Part shown: positions 14,266-48,800 of the stretch, in pieces
Numbering within the stretch: the first letter of the stretch is position 1
How the letters are laid out: every line of letters starts with the position of its first letter
NCBI RefSeq assembly: GCF_000327385.1
Contig: NW_008707443.1
Location: 415,399-479,398, forward strand
Origin: Lottia gigantea
Taxonomy: Eukaryota > Mollusca > Gastropoda > Lottiidae
Length of the DNA stretch: 64,000 bases
Reading direction: 5' to 3'
Notes under the pieces: generated by a model
The model's input: the letters and a program-made list of their open reading frames with translations, nothing else
Database searches by the model: none
What the model was told of the DNA's origin: nothing
Translations under genes and position numbers: made by a program

Positions 14266-14282
14266 CTTAAGAAGAATGCCAT
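14266..14282 (-). other. Isolated strong 5' splice site next to an ATG, minus strand
   Basis: On the minus strand an ATG at 14282 begins a 17-base phase-2 stretch ending AAG, followed by the consensus donor GTAAGTAA. The flanking 14.3-14.66 kb is CpG-richer than the surroundings, as expected for a first exon. No downstream exon was found with confidence. Confidence 0.2.
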
Positions 14283-17200
14283 ATATTCCTTATAGTGGTT
14301 GGCACGTATTTAAATCAAGTTATTCAGTATTTCATCAATAATTTGTACTTGTTTACATTAATAAGATCATTCGTTCGAACAGGTGTCCGTTTAGTAAACA
14401 ATGGGCTATACAAATTTCGACCTTGGATAAAAATCAAAACGAAAGAATTTACACAGCTAAATGTTGCCCAACTATTGCAATACTCGTAATTCAAACGTGG
14501 TACTAGTTTTCCTTGTGATACCAGATCCAAAATAAGGCAGATGATGTTCCCTACACCAACCTGAAAATGTTGTACCACTATTGGCTTTCGTGAAATTTGG
14601 TAAATAATTGCTTACTGATATCAGAGAGTATAGTCTATCTATACTCTCTGCTGATGTCAATAAAGCAATTTTACCAATGAAGTATCTAAAGAGTTACCTC
14701 CCATAAAATGAAATGAGAATTTGAATAAGAATATAAAGGTTTTGGAGCACTTTCTTGCAGCATTCTTATTTCATGTTTAACATCTTCTATTCATTTACCT
14801 CAAATAAAACTGACCAGATCAGCATGACATCACTATTGCAAACCCCATTTGCTGAATTGGAATATAACATCAAAGCCAACCAAAGAACTATAGAGTACTA
14901 TTTTAGTTGTATGGTTACAAGACAATCTTAAAAACTTAGCCAAATGTGCAAATTCAATATTGCTTTAAGGGTACCCATCAAAAAATAGAAATTTAGTGTG
15001 TTCATTTGCTCTTTTAATAATACACAAATTATACATATTTTAGCAAGTAGAAATGGTCTAGTTGAAATAACAGTTGAAATGATGACCTTCACAGTAAGGC
15101 CACAATAACAAAAAAAAAAAGAAAGATGATATTTTGAAACTGAACAAGGTTACATAACATTGTACTTGAAGACCAAAAACTGTACAATGTATTGTGACAT
15201 CAAAGTCTAGGTTTCTATATAATTCAAGTATGCAAAATAATATATATAATGGATAGCAAGAAACTTATATTTGTATATAAATTATAATATAGAATGGATG
15301 AAGTGAAATAAAAATAACTTAATAAGTGTACTTTGATAAATATAGATTGCTATCACCGATTTTGAAAATTTTGAATTGTGCACGAGTTGTGGCTTGAATT
15401 GTTCTTAGGCAGTATATCTTTTACCCTAAAGTAACGGTCACATATTGGTTAAAGGTAGTATACTCTTACAAACATGACCGCTGTCAGTTGTTTTCTTTGT
15501 AAAGTAGGTTAGCAAAGAGATGTGTTGTATTAACACTTTTCTGTTTGTAGAAGAAAGTTTGCAAAACTAATCAACCCCAAAATACAATTAAGCAATAGAA
15601 AAACTTAATTCTGAATAATCCAACAAAAGAGAAATATATTTCAATCCTCTAACTTTAACTCTAGCACAATCATAATTTCCATATTTTATCAAGGAGTTGA
15701 ATATGTTTATTATATTTATAATATATACATTATAATCACTTTTACACAAAATGGGAATGAACATAAATATTTAACGTGCAAAACTTTATTATTGAATAAA
15801 ACTTTTATCTACAAATATATAAAAAAAATTAGGATTCAATATCAGAATTAGCTACATTCATATCTGGATATCTCTATTGCAATTTTGTTTTTAACCAAAA
15901 TGTTATATTTTCATATGTAGTCCATTTAGGAGTTCTTATATGATATCAAATCAAAGATCCAGGACTATAATTTGAAACATAAGTTCCAAATATGAATGCA
16001 TCTTCCATAAACTGGAAAGTTTTCTTGTTCTACCCTTTATAAATATGTGGCTTTAAGAGGCAACTTAAGAGAAACCCAATGCAAAAATCAACAATTATAA
16101 ATTTCATTCTCCGCTTCAATAATTAAGGATTAGAATTCTGACATAAATAACTCAAACTTTGACTGTAAAATGCAAAATTTGTCTGCATTAAGTCCCAATA
16201 TCCAAAAATCGCAACTCCCTTATATTTTACCAATAACAAATTTTCCTTTATAACAAAACAGATTCGATGATCAATTTGCAAAGACAGATGATTTCAACTA
16301 ACAAAGTTTTGAAGATATTGTTGATAATTTGCAATTGACAATTTGAACACCATCCGAAAGCAATAATGAACTTACATCATTAGCGTTCAGGGTCTTTATT
16401 CTGCAACCTATGGCATTTTGTAGTCTGAACATCACCTCCTAAACATCATTTTAAAGTAATCTCATTAATTAACAATTAGTAACAAATAAATTCTTAGGTT
16501 CATTGAAATTGTTCATAAATTATGCTATAGAGAAATTGACTATGTTTAAGTGAAGGGGAGAGGTAATGAATAAATAAATAAGTCTTAGAATTACAGATAT
16601 TTGCAGGACAGATTCCCTTTTTGCACTTCAACTCAAACTATTTAGCCCAGATAGATGACAGACCGTGCAAACCGAGAAACGGAAACTACATTTACAAATG
16701 GCATTTAACTCACAATCTTTGCAAAACACACATGAAAAAATAATTTTCAGCTATAATAGCATTTACTCTCACAATAGTGGCATTGAATTTATTGTCTAAA
16801 AACAGTACAATATAAGATTTGTACCATTACCTTTTCTTTCCACTGGGTCTTTGTACATTAACAATAAACATTTTGTATAATATACTTTATATAATAATAT
16901 AATAGCAACTCTTAAGCATGATCATCAAAAATAGCAAGATGCCATGCAAATAGGTATTAATTCATTTGAAAACTGTTTCAAACTTTTCAAATTTAGATAT
17001 TTTTCTGCATGATGCAGCAATCAAACCTTTACCAATGGAAAAGCAGAAAATAGACTTTCTAAAGTTTTACCAAGACTTTCCAAAGTTTTACCAAATGATA
17101 TCTATTACAAAGCAGCCCTCTAAAATCCTCTAGGCAGAGCAAAGCTGTGGTGGACGGCTACATAGATGCATCAAAGCCACAACAACACTTGACTTGAAGT

Positions 17201-17675
17201 TGTCCTAACAGAATGCCTGGTTTCAAGCAACAGGTAATGGAATGGTTACATTTAACATGGTGGTAATGATTATGAAAAGATTACAATACCTCCATACAAT
17301 TAGCAATCATAACAATAGACAATTAAATATACTGGAGACGAAATCAAATTGCCCAACAAAAGCAATTTTACAAATTTCACTTCCATTCAAGAATATACAA
17401 TACAATTATCACAATATGTTATATAGTTTTGATGATTGCTTTAAATGAGTTATAAGTTAAGTTCATTCTGAATTTGATAAGTAACTCAAACTCAAAAGCT
17501 TAACACTGAGTTAAAATTAACTCTTTGAGTCAACTTCTGAAAATAACCATAACTCATTTTTAACTCATCAACTAGATATTTTTGATGATCATGCCAAATG
17601 ACCCCAACCCTTTTAGTCTTTTTATCATGATAACGTAAGTAACAAAGATGAAATAACATTATTTGAACTAGAGTC

Positions 17676-21302
<3,627 letters not shown>

Positions 21303-21499
21303 TATTCTACTCTTCCGCTTGACAGTTGGGGTAAACAAACACTTCAGTCGTCAAAATAACGACTTAGAATGAAAATTACACCGAGTTGTCAAATTCTAAA
21401 TAAACAAAATAAGACCCTAATAAACAATTTACTAGGAATATTGACCGATGGTCTTGATTTTTAACGATATATCTCCGATTTTTTAACCTATCTTTTAAT

Positions 21500-21600
21500 G
21501 TCTGAACAAATATGGCGGATGTTCGACGCCCCTTGGTTCAGTGCGCATGAAGGTGACGTCATTTTGAGAAAACGGAAGTGGGTGCGATATTCTACTTTTG
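21500..21600 (-). promoter_or_regulatory. Rab11 promoter, housekeeping type
   Basis: About 200-280 bp upstream of the Rab11 start codon lie a GGCGG-centred YY1-like site (about 21513-21519), GCGCATGA resembling an NRF1 half-site, a perfect CRE TGACGTCA (21554-21561) and an ETS/GABP-type CGGAAGTG (21573-21580). No TATA box is evident. This mix is typical of TATA-less promoters of broadly expressed genes. The transcription start is inferred, not seen. Confidence 0.5.
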
Positions 21601-22841
21601 GTTTATCAAGTTATTTAGGGCTAACTAACTCATGCAACCGCCACGTTGTCTGAAATGACATAAGATGACACTGTAATTGACATTGGCAAATAAACTTTTT
21701 ACTTCCCACTTCTTTGCTCTATGAAGAGAGATGGACAACATATGAATGACAATGTAGCTGATAGGGTCATGCCTCGCATGATAATGTGCGCCAACGCTGC
21801 TGAAATTCTCCAAATGACCAAATTTCAACTTTCTTGAGATCTCCAACAAAATCGTATTGGTTACTTTTGTACACATGCACTGGGCTATGCCAAGAACAAT
21901 AACATAACATAGCATAGCATAGCTACTACTTACCCTGTCCTACCTAACCTAAGTGAAATGAAGCAGACGAAGGGCTAGGCCTATTTAACTCAATAACCGT
22001 TCATCAGATCCTGCTAACAAATCCTCTGAGATCGAACAAATTCACAGGACAGCAACTGATTCAATTCGTATTGATAAGAGAAATAGTCTACTTAAAGATG
22101 GGTTGTGTCAATTTAAGCAAACGATTTGATCAATTGGTTTTTCTAATGAATTATCATGTGTTCTTAATCATATCATTTCCTTTTTATATTGCATGTAAAA
22201 GAGTTCTAATCATAAATGTCCATGTATGTACAGTCTGAATAAACAGTCACTCTTTGTAATTCTTCTAATTTAGTTTAAGTATGGACAAACTGGTATATTT
22301 CCAAGTCTTTAGAACACATCTACTTTCTATTCATATAAGTATTAGCATTTTCATTTTCATAAATAAAAATAAGGGAATCCATTTTTAAATCGTTGCCTTG
22401 TTCTAATTGATCAGCATATTCACATTATAACCTATATTAATCTATGAATTTAATGGAGTTTACTAATTCAGATTTACTGTAGCTCGTTTGGTAGTTACAA
22501 GAAGGCTTGACTGTGCCGACCTACAAAAAACTTTAATGTGATACATTTGTTTTTATGTGTGCTATGGGCATAAAAACTAAAAATATTGTCTTCGACGATA
22601 AGAAGGCAACTTCTAGTTGTAGCCCACAACCCACTGTCGTTCCCTAATGTATTATGCATAAGCGCTTATATTGTCATCTGGATTATAGAATAAATTTAAT
22701 GAGTTATATGTCACATGATTTAGATACTTAACAAGAGTTTTCCCCGTTTCAGAGATCCAGCTAATTAACACAACACAAGGGTATTGAACACATCAAGAGA
22801 AATTTGTGAAAATTAAAATATACCACGAGAGAGTAGGAAAG

Positions 22842-23651
22842 TACGGAAGCATATTAGGGCCATTCATTTTTTTTTTTTTGAATTTTCAAGTTAGTATGTT
22901 GAATTTTCAAGTTAGTTAGTTGAATTTTCAAGTCAGTAACTCGAATTTTCAAGTTAGTTACTTGAATTTTCAAGTTAGTATCTTGAATTTTCAAGCTAGT
23001 ATGTTGAATTTTCAAGTTAGTTTCTTGAATTTAGTATGTTGAATTTTCAAGTTAGTAATTTGAATTTTCAAGTTAGTAATTTGAATTTTCAAGTTAGTAT
23101 CTTGAATTTTCAAGTTAGTATCTTGAATTTTCATGTTAGTATCTTGAATTTTCAAGTTAGTATCTTGAATTTAGTAACTTGAAAATTCAACATACTAACT
23201 TGAAAATTCAACATTGTCATTGAATTTTTTGTCATTGTCATTGAAGTCATTGAATTTTCAAGTTACTAACTTAAACATTCAAGTTACTAACTTGAAAATT
23301 TCAAGATAATAACTTGAAAATTCAACATGCTAACTTGAAAATTCAACTTACTAAATTCAACATACTAACTTGAAAATTCAAGTTACTAACTTGAAAATTC
23401 AACATACTAACTTGAAAATTCAAGTTACTAACTTGAAAAGTCATTGAATTTTCAAGTTACTAACTTAAAAATTCAAGTTACTAACTTGAAATTTCAAGAT
23501 AATAACTTGAAAATTCAACATGCTAACTTGAAAATTCAACTTACTAAATTCAACATACTAACTTGAAAATTCAACATACTAACTTGAAAATTCAACATAC
23601 TAACTTGAAAATTCAACAAAGAAAAAAATGAATGGCTCTAATACGCTTCCG
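22842..23651. mobile_element. Foldback DNA element with mirrored 21-bp repeats
   Basis: The left half is a head-to-tail array of a 21-bp unit with core GAATTTTCAAGTTAGT. At about 23177 the array flips and the right half is the same unit in reverse complement. The outer ends are a further inverted repeat of roughly 30 bp: left begins CGGAAGCATATTAGGGCC, right is its reverse complement with two mismatches. A direct repeat flanks the element (GTAGGAAAG at 22833-22841 and 23651-23659), read as a target duplication of 6 to 9 bp depending on where the terminus is placed. No transposase frame exists, so it is non-autonomous. The architecture resembles Drosophila Foldback elements; the superfamily is not certain. 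Confidence 0.8.
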
Positions 23652-24618
23652 TAGGAAAGAGACGAAGAACCACATTTTTATAACATACTTTTTGTTTTGT
23701 TCATATTCAATTTTTAAGACCTATGACCAAAAAAAATGATGGCTTACCGGGGTGCATCAGTGCATGGTATTGACAAATGATGGCCTAATGGAGGGAATCT
23801 ATTAGAATCTATCTAGATTTAATTAACCTACTATCACTGTGATCATGGGATGCATCTCTCCTCTCAAGCCTTCTTTTATCGTCTGAATCAGAGTCAGTGG
23901 CGTATTTAGAGGATAGGCCTAGGTCATTGGGCTAAATTTTTAATTTCCCGTGGGGCCGATTTTCCAAGTGATCGCGGAAATGCCAAGTTTAAGTCTTGGG
24001 AGAGATCAAGCGAATGAATATTTTAAAGATAGCTATAAAATAAAAGATGGAAGGTTGCAGTCAATAATTTCCTGGCTGCCTGCCTGCCTGCCTGCCTGCT
24101 AACAGCCCTCACCCCAACACACACACACAAGGGCCAGTATCATACTATTTGTTTAAAAAAAAAACCAAAAAACATTTACTGATTGATAGAGACGGTGTTT
24201 ATCATTACCCAACATATCCTTTGCCCGTAGGTTGATTTTTATTGATTTTCATAGAATTTATAATGTTTTACATTATCACCTGTTCAAAATATTGATTCTA
24301 TATATCAAACTATATTAAACCTTGGAAAAAGATTAACTATTATCATTAAAGTGGAGTTGTCCCCCTTGATCAGTATAGTCAGGGAATTCCGGAAGCTGAA
24401 CTGACAGAATCGTGCCACACTGATAACAGAGTTTAAATTACTTTTCAACTAATTAATGGACTTCTATTGTGGCATACAGCACCAGACTGGTGCAAGTAAA
24501 TGACATTCACTTTTATCATGTCGTAGCAGCCTTGTACAAATCTGCGACATTGTTGCATGATACGTTTTTCATTTGATTCTCTGATTTCTCAGGTTTTGAG
24601 TTCTGTTGTAAACAAAAA

Positions 24619-42098
<17,480 letters not shown>

Positions 42099-45000
42099 CA
42101 TTGAAGAAATTCTTTTCAATCTGTGTTGTGATTGGTCAACAGCAAATATAGTCCCGCCCTCTTTCATCTTTAGCCCCTCCTATTCTCTTGTTATTGTTAC
42201 GGTATTCTATATATTTCTAATGAACATATGGTTTTGTCTATTGTTATATTTCTATATGGAGGTTGCTATATATCAATGTCCCTTTTTGTGTTGGTTTCAT
42301 TTACATTGTACATTCAAATATGCTCTGTTAAATATAAATTTGTTCTGTTTTTTTTTTAATTAGAAACGCCATATAGATTGGACAAGACTGACTTTCAGAA
42401 CTTTCAAAACAATGATTCTACATCATAGGAATTATTCAAAGGATTGCAAAAATCATGTTAATCTAAGTCAAATCAAGAACCTAATGGCCAAAAGTATATG
42501 ATCAACTGCTGAATTTTGTGGACCAGATGACTAAAAACTGACAGTTGTCACCAATTGCAGTTAGTAAAATGGTCATCACACCATAGCCATCACCAGTTGC
42601 GTATGGTTGTGAAAAAAAATAGCGAGTCCTAAGTTTCAGACGTAACTCTCATGCAACTTAGTTGAGAGTTGCATTTGGGACACATCACCTTTCTCATTAA
42701 TCACAACCATATGTATCTGTTGTGAGGGCACCTTACTTATGTTCTTTTTTCTTTTCTTTTTGTTGTCTGGACCTATAGAGTAAAAATGCATTTAAGGAAC
42801 AGGGTGATAGTTTTGAAATGCTTTCATATAATATATACTACAGAATGGCATAATATAACCTAGAATATGTATGTATGTATTTAGTTGTAACTAAGAAATG
42901 AAATGTCTATATTTTAATATTAAGTAGAATTTAAAATGGCAGGTCACATTAGTATAATGTCTTTTAATATAATGACTTTAATACATATTAATCAAATTTT
43001 GTTTGTGTTTCTTCAAGACATAATAATATACTATTATTTTTATACTGTTTTATTATTCACTAATAGTATCTTTAAAAATATTATAGGCCTACTTATAAAT
43101 GCCTTTAAATGGTTGTCTTTAATGAAGATAAAAACTGAAATTGCCATCAATTATTATCTACATGTGAAAGACAGAGTTTGTCAGTTTTATTTATTCCCCT
43201 TTGGTGTATTTTTTGAAGCGTATCAATTTACAAGAACATTCTGTTTTCTATCTGTGTTTTGAAAAATCCTTGTGAAAAAGGTAGAGATCAACTGCAATGT
43301 AGTAACCTTGTGAACATTACCAATGATACAATTAGATTTTAACTATTCTTATCACTTTTCAAATTTAAATTTGGCATAAGGTTTTCTCATGATTTAGCAG
43401 AGAGTAGACAGGGTGCATAACCTGTATCATTATACTTTCGTTCATTGCCTGTGAGAATGTCTTGGAAATGACCATGCCAATTTGAATGGCTTATAAATGT
43501 CAATTCTTAAAAATTAGAACTTGATTTTGTGAAATTAATATATACCTAGAACAAAAAGTTAAGCGCCACCAGATTTTGAACCATTGTTTAGCAAATGAAT
43601 ACAGAGATGTATTTATTGGGACCTAATGTTGAAAACAATATGTATTCGTGAAAAAATCAACAACAGGAAGTCGATGATCGTACGTTATATTGTCTTTATA
43701 ACCCAAATGCAAAGTATGATTTTCATTAGTCTTTGAATGTCCTGTTGAGAAATTTACTGCCACTCCTGATGCAATGCTGCATCCAACTATGTTACAGTGT
43801 GCACAGAAGGGTCTTTATGATGTACGCGGCGTCCCAGAATATACTGAATTAAAGTTAGTGCCGCTTAACTTTTTGTTCTACGTAAATATTATAGATTTAA
43901 AGAGCAAAGAGCAATTTTCAAGTGCAAGAAGAATATTATCATTTGAACAAATATTCAAAACTTGATTTCATCTTGTTTATTAGGATTTTTTAAATTATAC
44001 GATTGTGTACATGGTACATATTAAACACTTGTACTGGTTACAAACGAAGTATTTACATGTGTGTTGATGAGATCAAAATATCTTTATAAAGCTGAATTTG
44101 TTTTTTTACAAAGCAAAAGACAGTGTTTAATGTGAAATCATTATTATTTGTTTAAGCTCCATTTTCAAGGAATCCATAGGTATGAGTCAAAAATCCAGCT
44201 ATTTAATAGACCAAGAATAATATAGTAATTTAAATCTACAAATTTATGTCCCCTCAAATTATTCAAAATCTCCATAAATTTTTAAAATGAAAAAGATTAT
44301 TTCAGCACATTTAATATAGAATTTCAACAGTTTAAGTCAAAATATGATTCAAGTTTTAATGTATATGTAATTACATGTACGTTTATATGGTAATTTTTGA
44401 TATAATAGAACTAATCATTAGTAGTGTATATTTGTATAAGTGTATATGTTATGTGAAGTATTTTTGGCAGTATTATTATGATTTTTTTTAAATTGTTAAA
44501 TATGATTAACCCTAATCACTAGTAGTGCTAATCTCCATGAAGCCAAATAAATGTCTTTGGGAAAATGATCAACTGTGTTTTGTCTTTAGATGATGTTATG
44601 CTGGGGTGTGTGTTTGGTGGTGATCAGTTGGTGAGATCTGAACAGGTTCACATTCTGTCCTCAATCAAATAGTGTGGAATCAGATTATCCCCATATTTTC
44701 CTTTCTCAACCATTTTGAATTCTGTCTACCTAGAAACTGCATCACTAACAGTACACATAATATTTCAGGATGTTTGAAATTTTTATTTTAACTTTCAAAT
44801 CTAACAACAAATGAGCTATTATTTGTAGCACTTGATAAAACCAACAAAATATACCATGTATTCTATATATTATTTTATAATTTAAATATATCTGGAAAAG
44901 ATATTTTCGCACATTTGGGCTCAATACAAGACATAAACATTAACAGTTCAGTTGGCCATTTTTGGGGGTTGATTTGCAAATATATATAATAGTCTTCAAA

Positions 45001-45879
45001 AGTACTAGAAATGAACACAAATCACATAATTCCTTCAAAAACATCTCATATGTCGTTTCTGTATATTGCTTGCAGAGTCTCAAGAAAAAACAAGTTTTAA
45101 CTAACGCGAATAATTCTGGACAAACATGGATTTCAAAGCTCAAATTTTGACAGAGAGCAGTGAAAGGTATTACTAAATAGCTAAGCTAAAAAAATCCTGT
45201 TTCTGAGAAGAAGGTACATTGTTCAAACAGATGACAATCCTGTCCCTTTTAGTTGTACCAAAATAATATAAGTCTAATCTGTATAGCTTCTATTACTATG
45301 TATTTTCTCCAAATTAGCACAAAATACCTTTGTTCATATATACATGTACATATTTTAAAATATATCAATATATATATATTAGCAACTAGACACAATTCTA
45401 TATAAGTGAACACAGTCAATTAAAACAAAACCTTTGTTAGATATGAATTAAACATGATGATGTAATGTGTCATAGATACCAATAAGCACAATAATGTGTC
45501 ATAGGTGCCAATAATAATATAGAATTTATTACAAAAAAGCATCCAAATTAGATAGCTCTAATGAATTTTGCCTCTAAGAATGCAGATAAAATTTGTCCAA
45601 ACTTCATTCATCAGTGGACTAACATGGTATCAAAATATATACCGGTACATAACAGAATCCTTCTATAATTTGATATATAATCCATATTTTGGACAGTTCT
45701 GGTTTAAGCTGCTTCAGAGTAAAATAAGAATAAATTTTGAGACAAAATAAGTCAGTGATAGGCCAAGATATATTCTTTGATAACATGGTGTCATGGAAAA
45801 GAATCATGTCATCAAAGATGCACTTTTAAGAAACAAATTTTTCTTTGGTATTAAACAGCACTTTTTATCACTAATTTCT
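42099..45879. other. Convergent 3' flanks of PLC-gamma and FARS2
   Basis: This 3.8-kb interval lies between two stop codons of converging genes. A plausible PLC-gamma poly(A) signal AATAAA is at 44546-44551, followed by a GT-rich stretch, giving a 3' UTR near 2.5 kb. A plausible FARS2 signal (AATAAA on the minus strand) is at 45530-45525. A MITE sits at 43547-43880. The short open frames here show no family resemblance and are treated as chance. Confidence 0.6.
43547..43880. mobile_element. 334-bp MITE with TA flanks, probably Tc1/mariner-derived
   Basis: The ends are inverted repeats: left TAGAACAAAAAGTTAAGCG followed by CCAC, right the reverse complement with one mismatch over about 23 bp. 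Each end is bounded by TA, the expected Tc1/mariner target. The inside has no transposase-length frame. The element lies in what is probably the PLC-gamma 3' UTR, so it may be transcribed as part of that message. Confidence 0.8.
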
Positions 45880-48800
45880 TTAGCGAACTTCAACACCTAG
45901 TTGTTTTTTGGACTGCTCTTCTATTTCTGAATGAATTTTATTCACTTCTGATTGACTTAAATTTCTTTCCATATGTCTATACATTATACGATAACAATGA
46001 CTTTTTCGCTTCGTTTTGGGATTCTCATACTCTTCTAACTGTTTGACTTGTTCAACTAAATCACCACCAATATCTCTCACCATGTCATAAAAATCATTGG
46101 GATGAAAATGCTCAGGAATCCAAAAGGAGATATCATTAACACAGTGTGGATGTTGACTTATAGGCTGAAAATAGAGCAATAGAAAGATTTTAACCTTTTA
46201 CAATAAAATCAAGTGGAGTTCAATTAGCCACATTTCAGATTGTAATGATGGGAATTTTGCCAAAACAGTGGCATTAGCCTATTCTTGGATTCTCTGAAGT
46301 ACATTGGGCATTTTATTTTTTACCCATTCAAACAACCCTCTATCCTGCCTGATTGAGGGAAACTGCGATGTAAAATCTGCATGCAATGCCAAAGAAACAA
46401 AAAACATTTCCAGAGTAACAGGCTACCCCTTCATAATTGCTATAGCCTATCATCAAATCGTGAGTAATTGTCATATATAGACTTAAAGATACCTTACCAT
46501 TTAAGGTACTATACGCCCACTCCTCAAATGACAGACAGACATTGGTGACACCAATATATGCCCCCCATTTCATGTGGGCGTATAAAATTGAGTAAAAGAA
46601 TAATTCTCTTTGCAAAAAACTATAATTCAGCTGTATTTGCAAAAAGAAATACCATTTGTTTTTTTCTGAATTTCTACAATTTTTCATACTTGTTGATAAA
46701 TCCAAATTTTCTTAATTAATTCAAGAGTAACAAACCTTATAAGTGATCTGTTTGGAAGGATCATCAACTTTAAACTGACATGTAAAACCAGGATCTGTAC
46801 TCCAGAATAATCTGATATCAGGTATAGAAAATAACTTCATAGCTAGTCTTTCTAATCCAATACCAAACGCCCAGCCCACCTTATCACCAGCACCAGCTGG
46901 AAAAATAATGAATAAATCACACAACACTTCATAATATCAGTTACTTGACATAAAGATTTTGCTTAAACCTGGTTTGCAAAGTATTATATAACTTTTAAGC
47001 CTAATTTATTTACTAGATATATATAGAAGTACTTGTTTGGTTTATCTAGTTGTACATCTTTGTGTTTTGTAACATTTGAACATGTTCCATTACTCAGAAG
47101 GTGGCTTGTTCTACATATTGTGTACCGTTTCAATAAGATCTGCTTGTTTGTAAAAGATGTACTTGTTTTATTTAAATTTTACGATTAAAAAAGTGTACAT
47201 ATTAACAGGTGCAGTAGAGTTGAATTTTTTTCACATACTCATACACCTACGTAATGAGTTAATTAGGCTTTTTGACAGTTGGCATGCTAATCTACCCCTA
47301 GCCACACCCGCTCTGCTACAACTAAATGTTTTTCCGCATTGTACATTATCAAAAATTGTATTATCCCAAAGCATTGGTCCCATACTCTTATCTCTTAAAA
47401 CATTCAATAATGTCACACAATTTTTGAAACCCATGGCTGAGAATTACTACTGTTTCCCTTCATCTTTTGGAAATCATTACCTTATATCACTCAACAAATA
47501 TACACAACATTTCAGATCTCTATTTTCTGAAAAAGATGTTGTGTTTAAGACTTTATGAAGGTTGAAACAGAGAATATCTCAGTTTCTAGGTATGAAAAGG
47601 CATTTTATTTTATTTTTTTCAAAAAAGTATCTTGAAATTTTTTCAATGTATCGAAGATCACATAATGATTTCATCTCAGATGGACTTACATTTTGGTAAA
47701 TTAAGATATTTCAATTTTTTCATCATCCTAAGAGGTGGTATACTTTTTAATTTTGATTCGATCAACTTCTTTCACCAATATTTCAAGCGTTTTTTTCAAT
47801 TTGTATTTAATTTAGAATTTATTTTTGATATCAAAAGTTAGATCATGATATCTTAATAAGTTATATCATTATTTTGTTCATGTCTTGATATTAACACTAT
47901 GTAATATTGTAGTGCATACTTTCTAAACTTTAAGTATTATAGCATTAGCTGAGAAATCCAAGCTGAAATTATAATTTACTTTGAAGTGTCAGAGAATTCT
48001 ATGATATACTCATATAGATTAGTTATAATAGAAGATAATTATTTCACTGAATCTATGTCATTTAAATAATACTAATCTCTATATTACCTCTATCTAAAAT
48101 ATTCTGTTCTATAATACCACAACCTAACAACTCCAACCATTCTCCATTAAACTTTACTTCCAATTCCCAGGATGGATGTGTAAATGGAAAATATGCTTCA
48201 ACCCAACGATATTCTACATCTAAAATATAAACATAACCACATTAAATATCCAAATACAGTAAAGTCTTACTTCTGACAAAATCAGGTGGATATAAAGGAA
48301 GTCCAATAGCTGTGTTGGATCAATCAAGATGAAAAGAATGACAGTGACAGTTAGAAGTGGAACATGCTAACAAATTAGCTACTTGTGATGCTTTAAAAAA
48401 AAAACACATTAATTTGATAAGTTTGTTGTTTAGGAACAATAGCATATCATTTTTGACTTCATAAAATTTGAACAGAATATGAAATAGAAAATAATACCTC
48501 TTCCAAAAATAAACCTGGCTAAGTCTTGAATTGTCCTTTGTAGATTTATTTCAACCAGCTGTGAAGCATCAAATGTGAGAGTTTCTTGTTTGTCCCAGGC
48601 TCTTATCCCTTTCTCAAACATCTGGAACCCACTGGGATCACCTGTTCCAGCAAATAACTGAAAAAAGAACATTTAACAACAAACCAACACTATTTTTTTT
48701 TAAAATGATCATACTCATCTTGCTTTGGATATTTTATTCTCATGAAGGTAACTAGCAAAGAAAGAGAACTCCTTAAACAAACATAATATTTTGTCTTGCT

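Larger units (their letters stand above)
1..17675. other. Long stretch with no convincing gene
   Basis: I read both strands and found no exon chain with recognisable protein similarity here. The open frames are short, AT-rich and lack splice support. The stretch holds the Rab11 3' UTR at its right end, three degenerate tandem arrays, a 136-bp hairpin, two SINE-like remnants and a few CpG-richer patches (about 3.72-3.88, 6.54-6.85 and 14.17-14.66 kb). Those patches may belong to an unrecognised minus-strand transcript. A non-coding RNA cannot be excluded without expression data. Confidence 0.6.
21303..24618. other. Divergent intergenic interval, Rab11 to PLC-gamma
   Basis: This 3.3-kb interval separates two genes transcribed away from each other. 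It holds the Rab11 promoter, an 810-bp foldback element at 22842-23651, a short TGCC repeat (about 24078-24100) and a CA run. Near 24581-24592 a pyrimidine-rich stretch ends in TTCTCAG, a likely 3' splice site for the PLC-gamma 5' UTR, so its first exon is probably non-coding and further upstream. No other coding exon is seen. Confidence 0.6.

Noticed and set aside
22879-23620. CRISPR-like array of short repeats
   Set aside because: Repeats are contiguous with no unique spacers, flip orientation midway and sit in an animal genome; they are the arms of a foldback element.
42936-43262. 108-codon plus-strand open frame
   Set aside because: Low-complexity AT-rich translation within the likely PLC-gamma 3' UTR, with no recognisable domain.
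46340-46705. 121-codon minus-strand open frame
   Set aside because: It lies wholly within the last FARS2 intron between two secure exons joined in phase, and has no domain.
47157-47558. 133-codon open frame inside FARS2 intron 4, with a minus-strand partner
   Set aside because: I considered a hAT-type transposon fragment, but the terminal repeats were not convincing and no transposase motif was visible.
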